Source: Calothrix rhizosoleniae SC01 (GTDB lineage Bacteria > Cyanobacteriota > Cyanobacteriia > Cyanobacteriales > Nostocaceae). Taken from it: DNA of 60,973 nucleotides. Location of the stretch: assembly GCF_900185595.1 (NCBI RefSeq), contig NZ_FYBH01000312.1, positions 1 to 60,973 of the forward strand, written 5' to 3'. How positions within the stretch are numbered: the stretch's first letter is position 1; each line of letters opens with the position of its first letter. The notes below the pieces were generated by a model. It had not been told where the DNA came from and did no database searches. It worked only from the letters and a program-made list of their open reading frames with translations. The position numbers and the translations under genes were made by a program. Below are positions 43,760 to 52,981 of the stretch, one piece after another.

Positions 43760-44605
43760 CTAATTTTTCCACAAATAAATTTGGGGGCTTGTATCCTTTT
43801 CTTTTTCAGTCAGAGACCACCCTAAACTTGTGGGTTGTTGGTAAACTCGCTTTAGGGTATTAACATCTCTTTTGGAAATGGGAGGCGGATTGCGAACTTG
43901 GGAAAAGTATAAAGTATCACTTTTTTGTCGGCTATGACCCCAAATACCTAAGCCATGACCGAGTTCGTGACGAGCAGCTGCTAAGAGATACTTATTTGTT
44001 TGACTGGGACTGAGGAGAATTTGAATGCGATGGTAGAGAATATTATTCTGGTTGTATAAATTATAGATAGTGAGAGCAGAACGAGCTCGGGTTGTTTTGC
44101 GGATGGGATCAAACCTTAATGGTGGTGCTTGGCGAACAATGGTAATATCTGCTATCTCTGGTGAGGAAACTATCTGCAAGGGTAGATATTGGTTCCACTC
44201 TGCCACAGCTTGGGAAACTAAGTTGACCCAACTTTCCACCTGTGCAGCATTGGATAATTGGGGTGTGGCGATGTGAATGCGAACGGGAAACCGCGACCAA
44301 ATCAAGTAACCAATAGGCGTAGGCTTTACCTGGGAAAAATAGTCACCACTATTGTTACTATCTTGCCACTGTAATAGTGAGGCAGGTAATTTATGGACTT
44401 TAGGTGTCGGAAAAACCGCAGAAATTAACCCCTGATTTTGTCTGGGGGATTTTGGGGTGGAAACATTGCTAGTTCCCCCAAAAGCAAATAACTGCACGGT
44501 AATAAAAATTACCAGCAGTCCACTAATAGTTACTCCGCATAAGAATAAGAGCCAATGCTTCCATAATGAGGATAGGGTTTTGGGTCTTTTTTGATTTTTC
44601 CCCAT
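43760..44605 (-). CDS. Membrane-anchored zinc metallopeptidase (matrixin-like)
   Basis: The 281-residue product has one N-terminal membrane helix (WLLFLCGVTISGLLVIFITV) and the extended zinc motif HELGHGLGIWGHS (HExxHxxGxxH) near residue 214, so it is a metzincin-type protease facing the periplasm. There is no separate propeptide that I can identify. The last 11 residues (SPQIYLWKN) are read from the AAAAGGATACAAGCCC dispersed repeat. secG lies 20 bases upstream on the same strand, and the two may be co-transcribed. Confidence 0.85.
   Translation of the reverse strand: MGKNQKRPKTLSSLWKHWLLFLCGVTISGLLVIFITVQLFAFGGTSNVSTPKSPRQNQGLISAVFPTPKVHKLPASLLQWQDSNNSGDYFSQVKPTPIGYLIWSRFPVRIHIATPQLSNAAQVESWVNLVSQAVAEWNQYLPLQIVSSPEIADITIVRQAPPLRFDPIRKTTRARSALTIYNLYNQNNILYHRIQILLSPSQTNKYLLAAARHELGHGLGIWGHSRQKSDTLYFSQVRNPPPISKRDVNTLKRVYQQPTSLGWSLTEKEKDTSPQIYLWKN
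43769..43800 (-). repeat. Dispersed AAAAGGATACAAGCC repeat, copy B
   Basis: Minus strand AAAAGGATACAAGCCCCCAA followed by ATTTATTTGTGG; forms the end of the metallopeptidase coding region. Confidence 0.65.
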
Positions 44606-44625
44606 CTCCCTACATTCCTCTTTGA

Positions 44626-44859
44626 TTATTTAGGTAGCCAACCGGCGCTTAAAACTATGGTTAGACCCAGAAATATAACTGTGAGCATCCAAGTCACTCG
44701 GTTCAAAGTATTTTCTGCGCTTTTGGTGCTGCTGAACAACTGCGCTTGACCACCAATGGCGGCGATACCGTCACCTTTAGGACTGTGGAGTAGGACTAAA
44801 ATAATTAAACCAATGGCAGAAAATGCCCAGATCCCTTGTATGACGCTAGTAACATTCAT
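44626..44859 (-). CDS. secG: Preprotein translocase subunit SecG
   Basis: The 77-residue product has the two-helix SecG layout: IWAFSAIGLIILVLLHSPKG, a loop with GIAAIGGQAQLFSSTKSAEN and RVTWMLTVIFLGLTIVLSAG. SecG assists SecYEG-dependent export. It lies about 120 bases downstream of gpmI on the same strand, an arrangement seen in many bacteria. Confidence 0.92.
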   Translation of the reverse strand: MNVTSVIQGIWAFSAIGLIILVLLHSPKGDGIAAIGGQAQLFSSTKSAENTLNRVTWMLTVIFLGLTIVLSAGWLPK

Positions 44860-44979
44860 GGTAGCAATGTCTAATATTTTTGCACTTGTGTGAATCGGTT
44901 GTGAGTTTTGAGTTTTTAGTCAGGGGTTTAGCCATTCTAGATAACTCATCACTCGCAACTTTTGTTTACAGTCCAATTT

Positions 44980-46578
44980 TTACAGTCCAACTCGTAAAGG
45001 AGTGCGAGTTAACTTTACCTCATAATCGGCACCGTGGATTAGCGATCGCCCGGTCATTTCTGGGGGCTGGGGTATTTGTAATATGTCCAGAATCGTCGGA
45101 GCAATATCAGCAAGTTTGCCATCATTCCTCAAGTTAACTTCTGTACCATACCCAGGGATTTTCGCTTTTTCTCCCTCCACTAAGATTAAAGGAACTGGAT
45201 TGGTGGTGTGAGCCGTCCAGGGATTTCCCCCTTCATCTATCATATACTCAGCGTTACCGTGGTCGGCAGTAATAATTGTTGTCCCACCAGCTTTGCTCAC
45301 ACTGGTAAGTAAACGAGCGACACATTTGTCCACTGTTTCAATGGCTTGTACCGTGGCTTCTATTTGCCCTGTATGTCCCACCATATCAGGGTTGGCATAA
45401 TTTATGACCATCAGGGAGTAAATACCCTTGTTAATGGCTGCGAACGCTACATCTGTAACTGCTGTTGCAGACATTGTCGGTGCGCTATCATAGGTTGCTA
45501 CCATCGGGCTATTTACCAGTTCCCGGTCTTCTCCAGGAAAAGGTTCTTCTAAGCCGCCATTAAAAAAGTAGGTCACATGGGCGTATTTTTCTGTTTCCGC
45601 CGTACGAAACTGTTTTAAACCCTGTTGAGAAATCACTTCTCCCAAAATATGGCTGAGATTTTGGGGTTCAAAGGCAACATCCACAGGTAATTCTGGATCG
45701 TACTGGGTGAAGGTGGCAAAATCCAAGGGTTGGATTTTCTGCCGATCAAAGCCTGCAAATTTATCGCTGACAAAGGCCTGGGTGAGCTGTCTAGCGCGAT
45801 CGGGACGAAAATTGAAGAATATGACCCCATCCCCTGGTTCTATGGCTCCAGAGGCAAGGCGCACGGGAACAACAAATTCATCTGTTATGCCTTCGGCGTA
45901 GGATGCTTGGAGGACTTCTACCGCCGAGCGTCCATCACCTTCGCCATCTTGGGTGATTACATCATAGGCTTTTTGGATTCGATCCCAACGGCGATCGCGA
46001 TCCATCGCATAATATCTACCACTGAGGGTAGCTATGCGTCCAACCCCAATCCGGTCTATGTAATCTTGAATTAGACCTAGTGCTTTGACACCATCTTTGG
46101 GTTTGGTATCCCGTCCATCTGCGATCGCGTGGATACAAATTTCTGTAATTCCTTGGGATTTAGCCAAGTCCAAAAGTCCAAACAGATGGCTTAAATGGGA
46201 ATGTACCCCGCCTTCTGAACATAGTCCCACTATGTGCAGCTTACCATGACGATTTTGCACCGCCTGACAAGTTTTTACCAGTGCCACATTCCGATTTAGA
46301 GAACCGTCTTCCACGGCATCAGAGATACGTACTAGTTCTTGAGGTACAACTCTACCTGCACCAATATTCAAATGACCAACTTCAGAGTTGCCCATTTGTC
46401 CGTCAGGTAGTCCTACAGCTTTTCCAGAGGTGCGAATGAGTGTATGGGGGTAAGCAGCCCACAAGCTATCCATTACCGGGGTTTTGGCTGTGGCAATGGC
46501 ATTTCCTTGTGTTGACTCGCAGTAGCCCCATCCGTCTAAAATGACTAGCACCACGGGAACAACAGGTGCCTTGGTCAT
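44980..46578 (-). CDS. gpmI: 2,3-bisphosphoglycerate-independent phosphoglycerate mutase
   Basis: It interconverts 3- and 2-phosphoglycerate in glycolysis with two Mn ions. The 532-residue product has the N-terminal metal motif VLVILDGWGYCES, the catalytic Ser in GQMGNSEVGHLNIGAGRV, HAIADGRDTKP, and the second metal site ITADHGNAEYM and WTAHTTNPVPL. Full length for the family. secG and the metallopeptidase follow. Confidence 0.95.
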   Translation of the reverse strand: MTKAPVVPVVLVILDGWGYCESTQGNAIATAKTPVMDSLWAAYPHTLIRTSGKAVGLPDGQMGNSEVGHLNIGAGRVVPQELVRISDAVEDGSLNRNVALVKTCQAVQNRHGKLHIVGLCSEGGVHSHLSHLFGLLDLAKSQGITEICIHAIADGRDTKPKDGVKALGLIQDYIDRIGVGRIATLSGRYYAMDRDRRWDRIQKAYDVITQDGEGDGRSAVEVLQASYAEGITDEFVVPVRLASGAIEPGDGVIFFNFRPDRARQLTQAFVSDKFAGFDRQKIQPLDFATFTQYDPELPVDVAFEPQNLSHILGEVISQQGLKQFRTAETEKYAHVTYFFNGGLEEPFPGEDRELVNSPMVATYDSAPTMSATAVTDVAFAAINKGIYSLMVINYANPDMVGHTGQIEATVQAIETVDKCVARLLTSVSKAGGTTIITADHGNAEYMIDEGGNPWTAHTTNPVPLILVEGEKAKIPGYGTEVNLRNDGKLADIAPTILDILQIPQPPEMTGRSLIHGADYEVKLTRTPLRVGL

Positions 46579-46752
46579 AATAAATTACCCTTTACTTTTT
46601 GTAATATCCGCATGATACCACTGCTACCCACAGCCGCAAGTGAATTTCTGCTTAACTAATAGGTTTCATGACAAACCTTTGGTTTTTTAGATATTTCTTT
46701 AAGTTGAAGAAACAACTCTTAATTTTGGCAATTAAATTATTGACAGAAGAAT

Positions 46753-46790
46753 AAAAGGATACAAGCCCCTAGATCTATCTTATGGACAAA
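46753..46790 (+). repeat. Dispersed AAAAGGATACAAGCC repeat, copy C
   Basis: AAAAGGATACAAGCCCCTAG followed by ATCTATCTTATGGACAAA. Paired in direct orientation with copy D 164 bases away; both are in spacer 46579-47028, which otherwise shows nothing. Confidence 0.7.
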
Positions 46791-46916
46791 GTAAGAAGCA
46801 ATAAGGCAATTACAATGGTTTCAGTACTTAATTTCCATTAAACTCACAATATATTCTTTATAGTTTTAATTTCAAACTGAAATACTGATAATTGATCACT
46901 GAAATGACCTAAAAAT

Positions 46917-46952
46917 AAAAGGACACAAGCCCATAAATTTATTGATGGACAA
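46917..46952 (+). repeat. Dispersed AAAAGGACACAAGCC repeat, copy D
   Basis: AAAAGGACACAAGCCCATAA followed by ATTTATTGATGGACAAA, 77 bases before valS. Confidence 0.7.
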
Positions 46953-47028
46953 ATAATTGATAATTATGCCGCGATGCATCAGCACAAGGTGACTCAACTT
47001 TCCGCAAAATCCAAAATTCACAATTTTT

Positions 47029-50019
47029 ATGACCGCAACAACAACTAACCTCCCTAGTTTATACGAACCCTTTACAACTGAAGCTAAATGGCAGAAATTT
47101 TGGGAAGATAACCAAGTTTATCAAGCCGATCCCGCCAGTGGTGGGGAATCCTACTGCATTGTCATTCCTCCCCCCAATGTCACTGGTAGTCTGCACATGG
47201 GACACGCCTTTGACAATAGTTTGATTGATACCCTGATTCGTTATAACCGGATGTGTGGACGCAATGCCTTATATCTACCAGGAACGGATCACGCTAGCAT
47301 TGCCGTACATGCAATTCTGGAAAAGCAATTAGCTGCTGAGGGGAAAACCCGTTACGAATTAGGACGAGAACAATTTCTGGAACGAGCGAAGCAATGGAAG
47401 GCTGAATCTGGTGGAAAAATTGTTAATCAGTTGCGCCGTTTGGGTGTATCTACTGATTGGTCACGAGAACGTTTTACCCTGGATAATGGTTTATCAAAGG
47501 CGGTTTTGTTCGCTTTTAATTCTCTCTACAATCAAGGATTAATTTATCGCGGAAAATACTTGGTCAATTGGTGTCCGGCATCACAGTCAGCAGTATCTGA
47601 TGTGGAGGTGGAATCAAAAGAGGTTGATGGTAATCTTTGGCATTTCCGCTATCCTCTTACCGATGGTTCTGGTTATGTAGAGGTCGCCACTACTAGACCG
47701 GAAACTATGCTGGGGGATACAGGAGTGGCGGTGAATCCCAGTGATGAACGTTACAAGCATCTCATCGGCAAAACCCTGATGTTGCCAATTATGGATCGAG
47801 AAATTCCGATTGTGGGGGATGAATTTGTAGATCCTGCCTTTGGGACTGGATGTGTCAAGGTAACTCCTGCCCATGATCCCAACGATTTTGAAATGGGACA
47901 ACGTCACAATCTGCCATTTATCAATATTATGAATAAGGATGGCAGCTTGAATGAAAATGCTGGGGAATTTCAAGGACAAGACCGCTTTGTGGCGAGGAAG
48001 AATGTAGTCGCACGCCTAGAAGCTGATGGCGTGTTGGTGAAGGTTGAGGATTATAAACACACAGTTCCCTATAGCGATCGCGGTAAAGTAGCTGTAGAAC
48101 CGTTACTATCAACCCAGTGGTTTGTCAAGATTCGCCCGATGGCGGATAAATGTCTGGAATTTCTCGATCAGCAAAATTCCCCTAATTTTGTTCCCGAACG
48201 TTGGTCTAAGGTGTACCGAGATTGGTTGGTGAAGCTCAAGGATTGGTGTATTTCCCGTCAATTGTGGTGGGGACATCAAATCCCAGCTTGGTATGCTGTC
48301 AGTGAAACCGGAGGACAAATTGCTGACAATACTCCCTTTGTGGTTGCAAGTAGCGATGACGAAGCACGGGAACAGTTAGTTGCACAGTTTGGGGAGAATG
48401 TGCAGATTGAAAGGGATCCCGATGTTTTGGATACTTGGTTCTCTTCAGGATTATGGCCCTTTTCGACCTTGGGATGGCCAGAAGAAACTGCGGATTTCAA
48501 GACTTATTACCCCAACAGCACTTTAGTCACAGGGTTTGATATTATTTTCTTCTGGATAGCCAGAATGACTATGATGGGGGGTCATTTTACCGGACAAATG
48601 CCCTTTAAGGATGTGTATATCCACGGCTTGGTACTGGATGAAAAGGGCAAAAAAATGTCCAAGTCCGCGAATAATGGGATTGATCCCCTACTGCTTGTAG
48701 ATAAATATGGCACAGATGCCCTGCGGTATACACTGATTAAAGAGGTGACAGGAGCAGGTCAAGATATCCGTATAGAATACGATCGCAAAAAGAATGAATC
48801 TTCATCAGTGGAAGCTTCCCGTAACTTTGCTAATAAGTTGTGGAATGCGGCACGGTTTGTGATGATGAATTTGGATGGTCAAACACCCCAGCAATTGGGT
48901 GTGCCAGAAGCTACTGAGTTAAGCGACAAGTGGATTCTTTCCCGGTTCCATCAAGTTGTGCAACAAAGCCATATGTACATGGAGAAATATGGTTTAGGGG
49001 AAACAACTAAGGCTCTGTATGAGTTTATTTGGGGGGATTTTTGTGACTGGTATATTGAACTAGTTAAATCTCGGTTACAAAACACAACAGATGCTGCATC
49101 CCGCAAAGCAGCCCAGCAAACCCTGGCATATGTATTGGAAGGTATTTTAAAGTTATTAAGTCCATTTATGCCTCACATTACCGAGGAAATTTGGCATACT
49201 CTCACCCAGCAAGGGACAGATTCTCGACAAAGTTTGTCCTGTCAGCGTTACCCAGAAGCTGACACCAAGCTCATCAATCCAGCCTTGGAATCACAATTTG
49301 AACTGCTGATTGGTACAATTCGTACCATTCGTAATTTGCGAGCTGAAGCAGATGTCAAACCGGGAGCAAAAGTAACTGTCAACTTGCAAAGTGACAGTGG
49401 TACAGAAAGAGAAGTTCTCAGCAATGGACAATCTTATATCAAAGACTTGGCAAAAGTAGAGAATTTGACTATCGCTGGGGAGCAAAAATCACCAAAACCT
49501 CTCAGCAATTTGCGGAAAATATTGGTAATTATTTTTTCCCTATTTTTAGTTAGAATTGCCTTTGCCATATCCAACACTATGGGTAGTATTCCCGTAATCG
49601 GAAATTTCTTTGAAATTGTTGGTTTACTTTACGCATCCTGGTTTATTATCCGTAACTTAATCTTGGCTCAGTCGAGACAAAAGCTATGGACGCAGATTCC
49701 CCAATTCACTGATGTAGAAAACTCTCCAGAATCACAACAGCCACAAGCAGCACCAGAAAAAGTGATTACTGGGGTAGTAGGGACAGTACAAGTGCTCATT
49801 CCCCTAGATGGAGTCGTAGATATTGCTACATTACGAGCAAAACTGGAAAAAAGTTTAACTAAAGTAGAAAACGAGGCTCAATCCTTGACTGGTAGATTAA
49901 GTAATCCTAAGTTTGTGGATAAAGCACCAGCAGAGGTAGTACAAGGAGCCAAAGATGCTTTAGCTGAAGCACAAAAGCAGCAAGAAATTTTGCGCGCCCG
50001 TCTGCAGATGCTGTCTTAG
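47029..50019 (+). CDS. valS: Valyl-tRNA synthetase with inserted CAAD membrane domain
   Basis: The 996-residue enzyme charges tRNA-Val. HIGH-type motif HMGH at 56-59, editing domain ([17 protein letters not shown]), KMSKS at 542-546 and the C-terminal coiled coil (about 930-996) are present. Between the anticodon-binding domain and the coiled coil, residues about 812-905 are an insert with two hydrophobic helices ([17 protein letters not shown], about 829-846, and [17 protein letters not shown], about 862-879). That matches the CAAD domain appended to some cyanobacterial synthetases, which anchors them to thylakoid membranes. No other gene is coupled to it. Confidence 0.95.
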   Translation: MTATTTNLPSLYEPFTTEAKWQKFWEDNQVYQADPASGGESYCIVIPPPNVTGSLHMGHAFDNSLIDTLIRYNRMCGRNALYLPGTDHASIAVHAILEKQLAAEGKTRYELGREQFLERAKQWKAESGGKIVNQLRRLGVSTDWSRERFTLDNGLSKAVLFAFNSLYNQGLIYRGKYLVNWCPASQSAVSDVEVESKEVDGNLWHFRYPLTDGSGYVEVATTRPETMLGDTGVAVNPSDERYKHLIGKTLMLPIMDREIPIVGDEFVDPAFGTGCVKVTPAHDPNDFEMGQRHNLPFINIMNKDGSLNENAGEFQGQDRFVARKNVVARLEADGVLVKVEDYKHTVPYSDRGKVAVEPLLSTQWFVKIRPMADKCLEFLDQQNSPNFVPERWSKVYRDWLVKLKDWCISRQLWWGHQIPAWYAVSETGGQIADNTPFVVASSDDEAREQLVAQFGENVQIERDPDVLDTWFSSGLWPFSTLGWPEETADFKTYYPNSTLVTGFDIIFFWIARMTMMGGHFTGQMPFKDVYIHGLVLDEKGKKMSKSANNGIDPLLLVDKYGTDALRYTLIKEVTGAGQDIRIEYDRKKNESSSVEASRNFANKLWNAARFVMMNLDGQTPQQLGVPEATELSDKWILSRFHQVVQQSHMYMEKYGLGETTKALYEFIWGDFCDWYIELVKSRLQNTTDAASRKAAQQTLAYVLEGILKLLSPFMPHITEEIWHTLTQQGTDSRQSLSCQRYPEADTKLINPALESQFELLIGTIRTIRNLRAEADVKPGAKVTVNLQSDSGTEREVLSNGQSYIKDLAKVENLTIAGEQKSPKPLSNLRKILVIIFSLFLVRIAFAISNTMGSIPVIGNFFEIVGLLYASWFIIRNLILAQSRQKLWTQIPQFTDVENSPESQQPQAAPEKVITGVVGTVQVLIPLDGVVDIATLRAKLEKSLTKVENEAQSLTGRLSNPKFVDKAPAEVVQGAKDALAEAQKQQEILRARLQMLS

Positions 50020-50050
50020 ACACGCCTTGCAAAATTTAACTAACTTGAAA

Positions 50051-50112
50051 ATGGGGAGTGGGGAATCGGGAATCAGGAGTCGGGAATCGGGAGTCGGGAA
50101 TCGGGAATCGGT
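50051..50112. repeat. GGGAATC/GGGAGTC tandem repeat
   Basis: About eight imperfect GGGAATCGGGAGTC-type units just after valS. Confidence 0.8.
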
Positions 50113-50283
50113 GTTTTCATTCTTGGTTGTGGGCAAAATTGTCCGTGGGGAGCTGGTTATAGATAGATTGTGGCTGTTCCCTACTCCCATTTTCCAGTAT
50201 TGTAGGGTGTGTTAGGACATTTTTGAATGCTGAAACCCATGAACAGTAAACTTATTACTCCTTCGGAGAGACTAAGTCAACGC

Positions 50284-50425
50284 CATTTGACGGCAGTTGC
50301 TTTATGCCGGGGAACCCCTTTGGGTTGCGCCAGTTGCTTTATGCCGGGAAACCCGTCCACCGCAATGGCTTACCGTCCACCGCAATGGCTTACCGTTCAC
50401 CGCAATGGCTTACTTATTACTTATT
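50284..50425. repeat. Mixed tandem repeats (TTGCTTTATGCCGG and ACCGCAATGGCTTACCGTCC)
   Basis: Two AGTTGCTTTATGCCGGG units are followed by three 20-bp units of CCACCGCAATGGCTTACCGT and a TTACTTATTACTTATT heptamer stretch. No gene in spacer 50020-50501. The units lie head to tail without spacers, so this is not a CRISPR. Confidence 0.8.
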
Positions 50426-50501
50426 AATTGCGCGTAGTGTTTGTTATACCTTTTGCAATATAAAATCAAAAATTATAAATTAAAATAAAAACCTTATACC
50501 C

Positions 50502-51023
50502 ATGCTATATCTAGCTCAGGTGCATAAAAATGAATTTTTAGATCAGTATCAATTACGACTGTTAGCACGTCAGGAAGCAGAAAATCTCTGGACAATTATC
50601 CCGGAAGAAGCTTTTATTTTACTGGGTAAGAGCAATGCTAATAATGTGAAACGAGGAAGTATACCCCAGTCAAACATCGAGATTGTAGCACATACTAGTA
50701 GCGATCGCATTCCTTTTCGTCTCATTGAAAAAATGCTGGTATTAGTTGAACTCTCTAATATGGGAGAAATTGAATGGGTAGAGGAAGCTACTAACTGGGT
50801 GCTGAATTTAGTACAAAATTTTCTGACCACTGGTATTACCCCAGATTTCTTGCGTCAAGAAGCAGAGCAAGCAGAAAAGTGGCGACAAGATTTAACGTTG
50901 AAGAGTCAAGATTTAGCTCGTCGCAGTTTAGAGTTAGAAGCGCGTCGGGAGCAAATTCAATCCCTGGAAGAAAATATTAAACGGGAGCAAAATGATACTG
51001 AGCAGGATGGTAATAAGTCTTAA
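50502..51023 (+). CDS. Hypothetical protein with C-terminal coiled coil
   Basis: The 173-residue product begins MLYLAQVHKNEFLDQYQLRL, has a compact N-terminal domain (about 1-110) and a charged helix (QEAEQAEKWRQDLTLKSQDL; ELEARREQIQSLEENIKREQ) that should form a coiled coil. It gives the impression of a cyanobacterial conserved hypothetical, but I cannot name the family. No neighbours in the same operon. Confidence 0.65.
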   Translation: MLYLAQVHKNEFLDQYQLRLLARQEAENLWTIIPEEAFILLGKSNANNVKRGSIPQSNIEIVAHTSSDRIPFRLIEKMLVLVELSNMGEIEWVEEATNWVLNLVQNFLTTGITPDFLRQEAEQAEKWRQDLTLKSQDLARRSLELEARREQIQSLEENIKREQNDTEQDGNKS

Positions 51024-51179
51024 TTTTTTGTGAGTACAACAAACAAATATATGCATCTAGAGGGGTATTTCAACACAAGCAAGTGTAATTTGGAAAAAAA
51101 TAGCAAATAAAACACCTCATCTTCGCACATACAAGGGATAAACAACATACATTATCCCGCAATCTTTCCATCTCTGGTA

Positions 51180-51236
51180 GGGGCACGGCATCCATGATCT
51201 ATTGGGTTATAGAATAATCTTACCCACGCCGTGCCC
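51180..51236. repeat. GGGGCACGGCATCCAT element, copy 1
   Basis: 57 bp with its own inverted ends (GGGCACGGC / GCCGTGCCC). An inverted second copy lies at 51399-51455. The 430-bp spacer 51024-51454 holds no gene. Confidence 0.75.
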
Positions 51237-51398
51237 TGATATCGTTTGCAGTTTGGATATTCCTCAGCAAAAACTTAAGATTATTGACAATGGAATAGTC
51301 CTTCTGAAACAGAAATTCAGTCAGGATTAAAGCTGCATGTCATTTCAGTTATCAGTTTTCAGTCACAATCTGTGGTTGGTGCGTGGCGATGAAAATAT

Positions 51399-51455
51399 GG
51401 GCACGGCGTGGGTGAGATTGCTTGATTAACCCAGAGATTATGGATGCCGTGCCCC
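51399..51455. repeat. GGGGCACGGCATCCAT element, copy 2 (inverted)
   Basis: It is the reverse complement of copy 1 with a few changes, and its end touches the murD stop codon. Confidence 0.75.
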
Positions 51456-52897
51456 TACTTCTTTCCCTTGCTCCCTGCTCCCTGCTCCCCAGCCTCTTTT
51501 GCCCATTCTAAACATAACTGACGAAAGCGATCGCCACGCACTTCAAAGTTAGGATACTGGTCAAAGCTAGCACAAGCTGGTGACAGTAATACTACTGAAG
51601 CTGAATATTGTTTACCTAATTCTGCCGATCGCGGTATGGCTTTGTCTAGGGTTTCCACAATTTCGTAGTTGCTATACCCTGCTGCTTGCAAATATTGGGC
51701 AAAGTTAGGGGCTGCATTACCTATTAATAATACAGTTGCGGCTTTAGCCTTGATTTTTGCTATCCAGGAGTGGCGATCGCCATCTTTTTCTTCCCCACCA
51801 GCAATTAAAATTACTGGGCTATCAACGGATGCTAAACCAACTTCTGCGGCATCATAGTTAGTTGCTTTACTATCGTTGATAAAATCTATACCATGCCATT
51901 GACAAATATGTTCTAGGCGATGGGGAACGCCGGGAAATTCAGCCACGGCTCGGGAAATCGCCTCTTTGTCAATCCCTGCTAATCTGGCTGCGGCGACGGA
52001 CATCAGCAGGTTCTGTTGATTATGTTCTCCTACCATCCGCAAGGCAGAGATTGACACAATTCTTTCATCTTCGGGTAGGGAAGCTATATTTGCAGTCTCC
52101 ATCACCCAACCATCTGCAATATAAAAGCCCTTGTCACTAATCAGATTATCTTTCCCCTTCACACTAGTCCAATAGGCATTACCCCAATGACTCAAGCCCA
52201 ATTGACTTAAATAAGGGTCATCACCATTCATTACTTGCAACCGGGAACGATGTAACAGTTGAGCCTTAATATTGTAGTAGTTGTCTAAAGTTTTGTGACG
52301 GCTGAGGTGATCGGGGGTGAATGTCGTCCAAATCCCAATACGTGGAGATAAGGTATTAGATGATTCTATTTGATAGCTGCTGAGTTCTGCAATCACCCAA
52401 TCGAGTTTTGGGTGAGATTGCAATGCAACTTCACAGGCCGCGTAGCCAATATTACCACAAGCCGGGGCATTGAATCCTGCGGTCTGAAAAATGGCGGCGA
52501 CTAGGGCTGTTGTAGTAGTTTTACCATTAGTCCCCGTAATTCCTACCCAAGGAATAGATTGTAAATATCTCCATGCCAGTTCCATTTCCCCAATAGTTTC
52601 TATACCCAATTCCCGTGCCTTGAGTAACACTGGCACATTCCAAGGAACCCCAGGACTGGCGACTATTAATTGTGGTAAATCGGAGCCACATAATTCTAGA
52701 GAATGCCCTAGTTTTACCTGAATTTTTTCGGCACTAAGTAATTGTTGTTGTTTCAGGAAGTTTTCGGAGGTGTTGCGTGCAGCTAAGCTTTCTGCCCTAG
52801 CGGCATCACTCAGTATCACCTCCCATCCTTCCTTTCTCAACAATCTGGCCGCAGCAATACCGGACTTTCCCAATCCAATTACGTGAGCTTCGGACAT
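51455..52897 (-). CDS. murD: UDP-N-acetylmuramoyl-L-alanine--D-glutamate ligase
   Basis: MurD adds D-glutamate during peptidoglycan precursor synthesis in the cytoplasm. The 480-residue product has [20 protein letters not shown] at the start, the ATP motif [33 protein letters not shown], and [15 protein letters not shown]. The ATG at 52897 is preferred to the one 10 codons upstream. The tail [13 protein letters not shown] is read from the GGGAGCAGGGAGCAAGG intergenic repeat, so the native stop was probably a few residues after [11 protein letters not shown]. Confidence 0.93.
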   Translation of the reverse strand: MSEAHVIGLGKSGIAAARLLRKEGWEVILSDAARAESLAARNTSENFLKQQQLLSAEKIQVKLGHSLELCGSDLPQLIVASPGVPWNVPVLLKARELGIETIGEMELAWRYLQSIPWVGITGTNGKTTTTALVAAIFQTAGFNAPACGNIGYAACEVALQSHPKLDWVIAELSSYQIESSNTLSPRIGIWTTFTPDHLSRHKTLDNYYNIKAQLLHRSRLQVMNGDDPYLSQLGLSHWGNAYWTSVKGKDNLISDKGFYIADGWVMETANIASLPEDERIVSISALRMVGEHNQQNLLMSVAAARLAGIDKEAISRAVAEFPGVPHRLEHICQWHGIDFINDSKATNYDAAEVGLASVDSPVILIAGGEEKDGDRHSWIAKIKAKAATVLLIGNAAPNFAQYLQAAGYSNYEIVETLDKAIPRSAELGKQYSASVVLLSPACASFDQYPNFEVRGDRFRQLCLEWAKEAGEQGAGSKGKK

Positions 52898-52981
52898 AGA
52901 CTGTAGCGGATATCCCTGGTTAAGCAATATCTATAGTAGCGTTTATTGGCATAAAATAACACTACTTTTTGTTGATTTAGA

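Noticed and set aside
50284-50425. Possible CRISPR array
   Set aside because: Units are head to tail, about 20 bp, with no unique spacers and no cas genes nearby.
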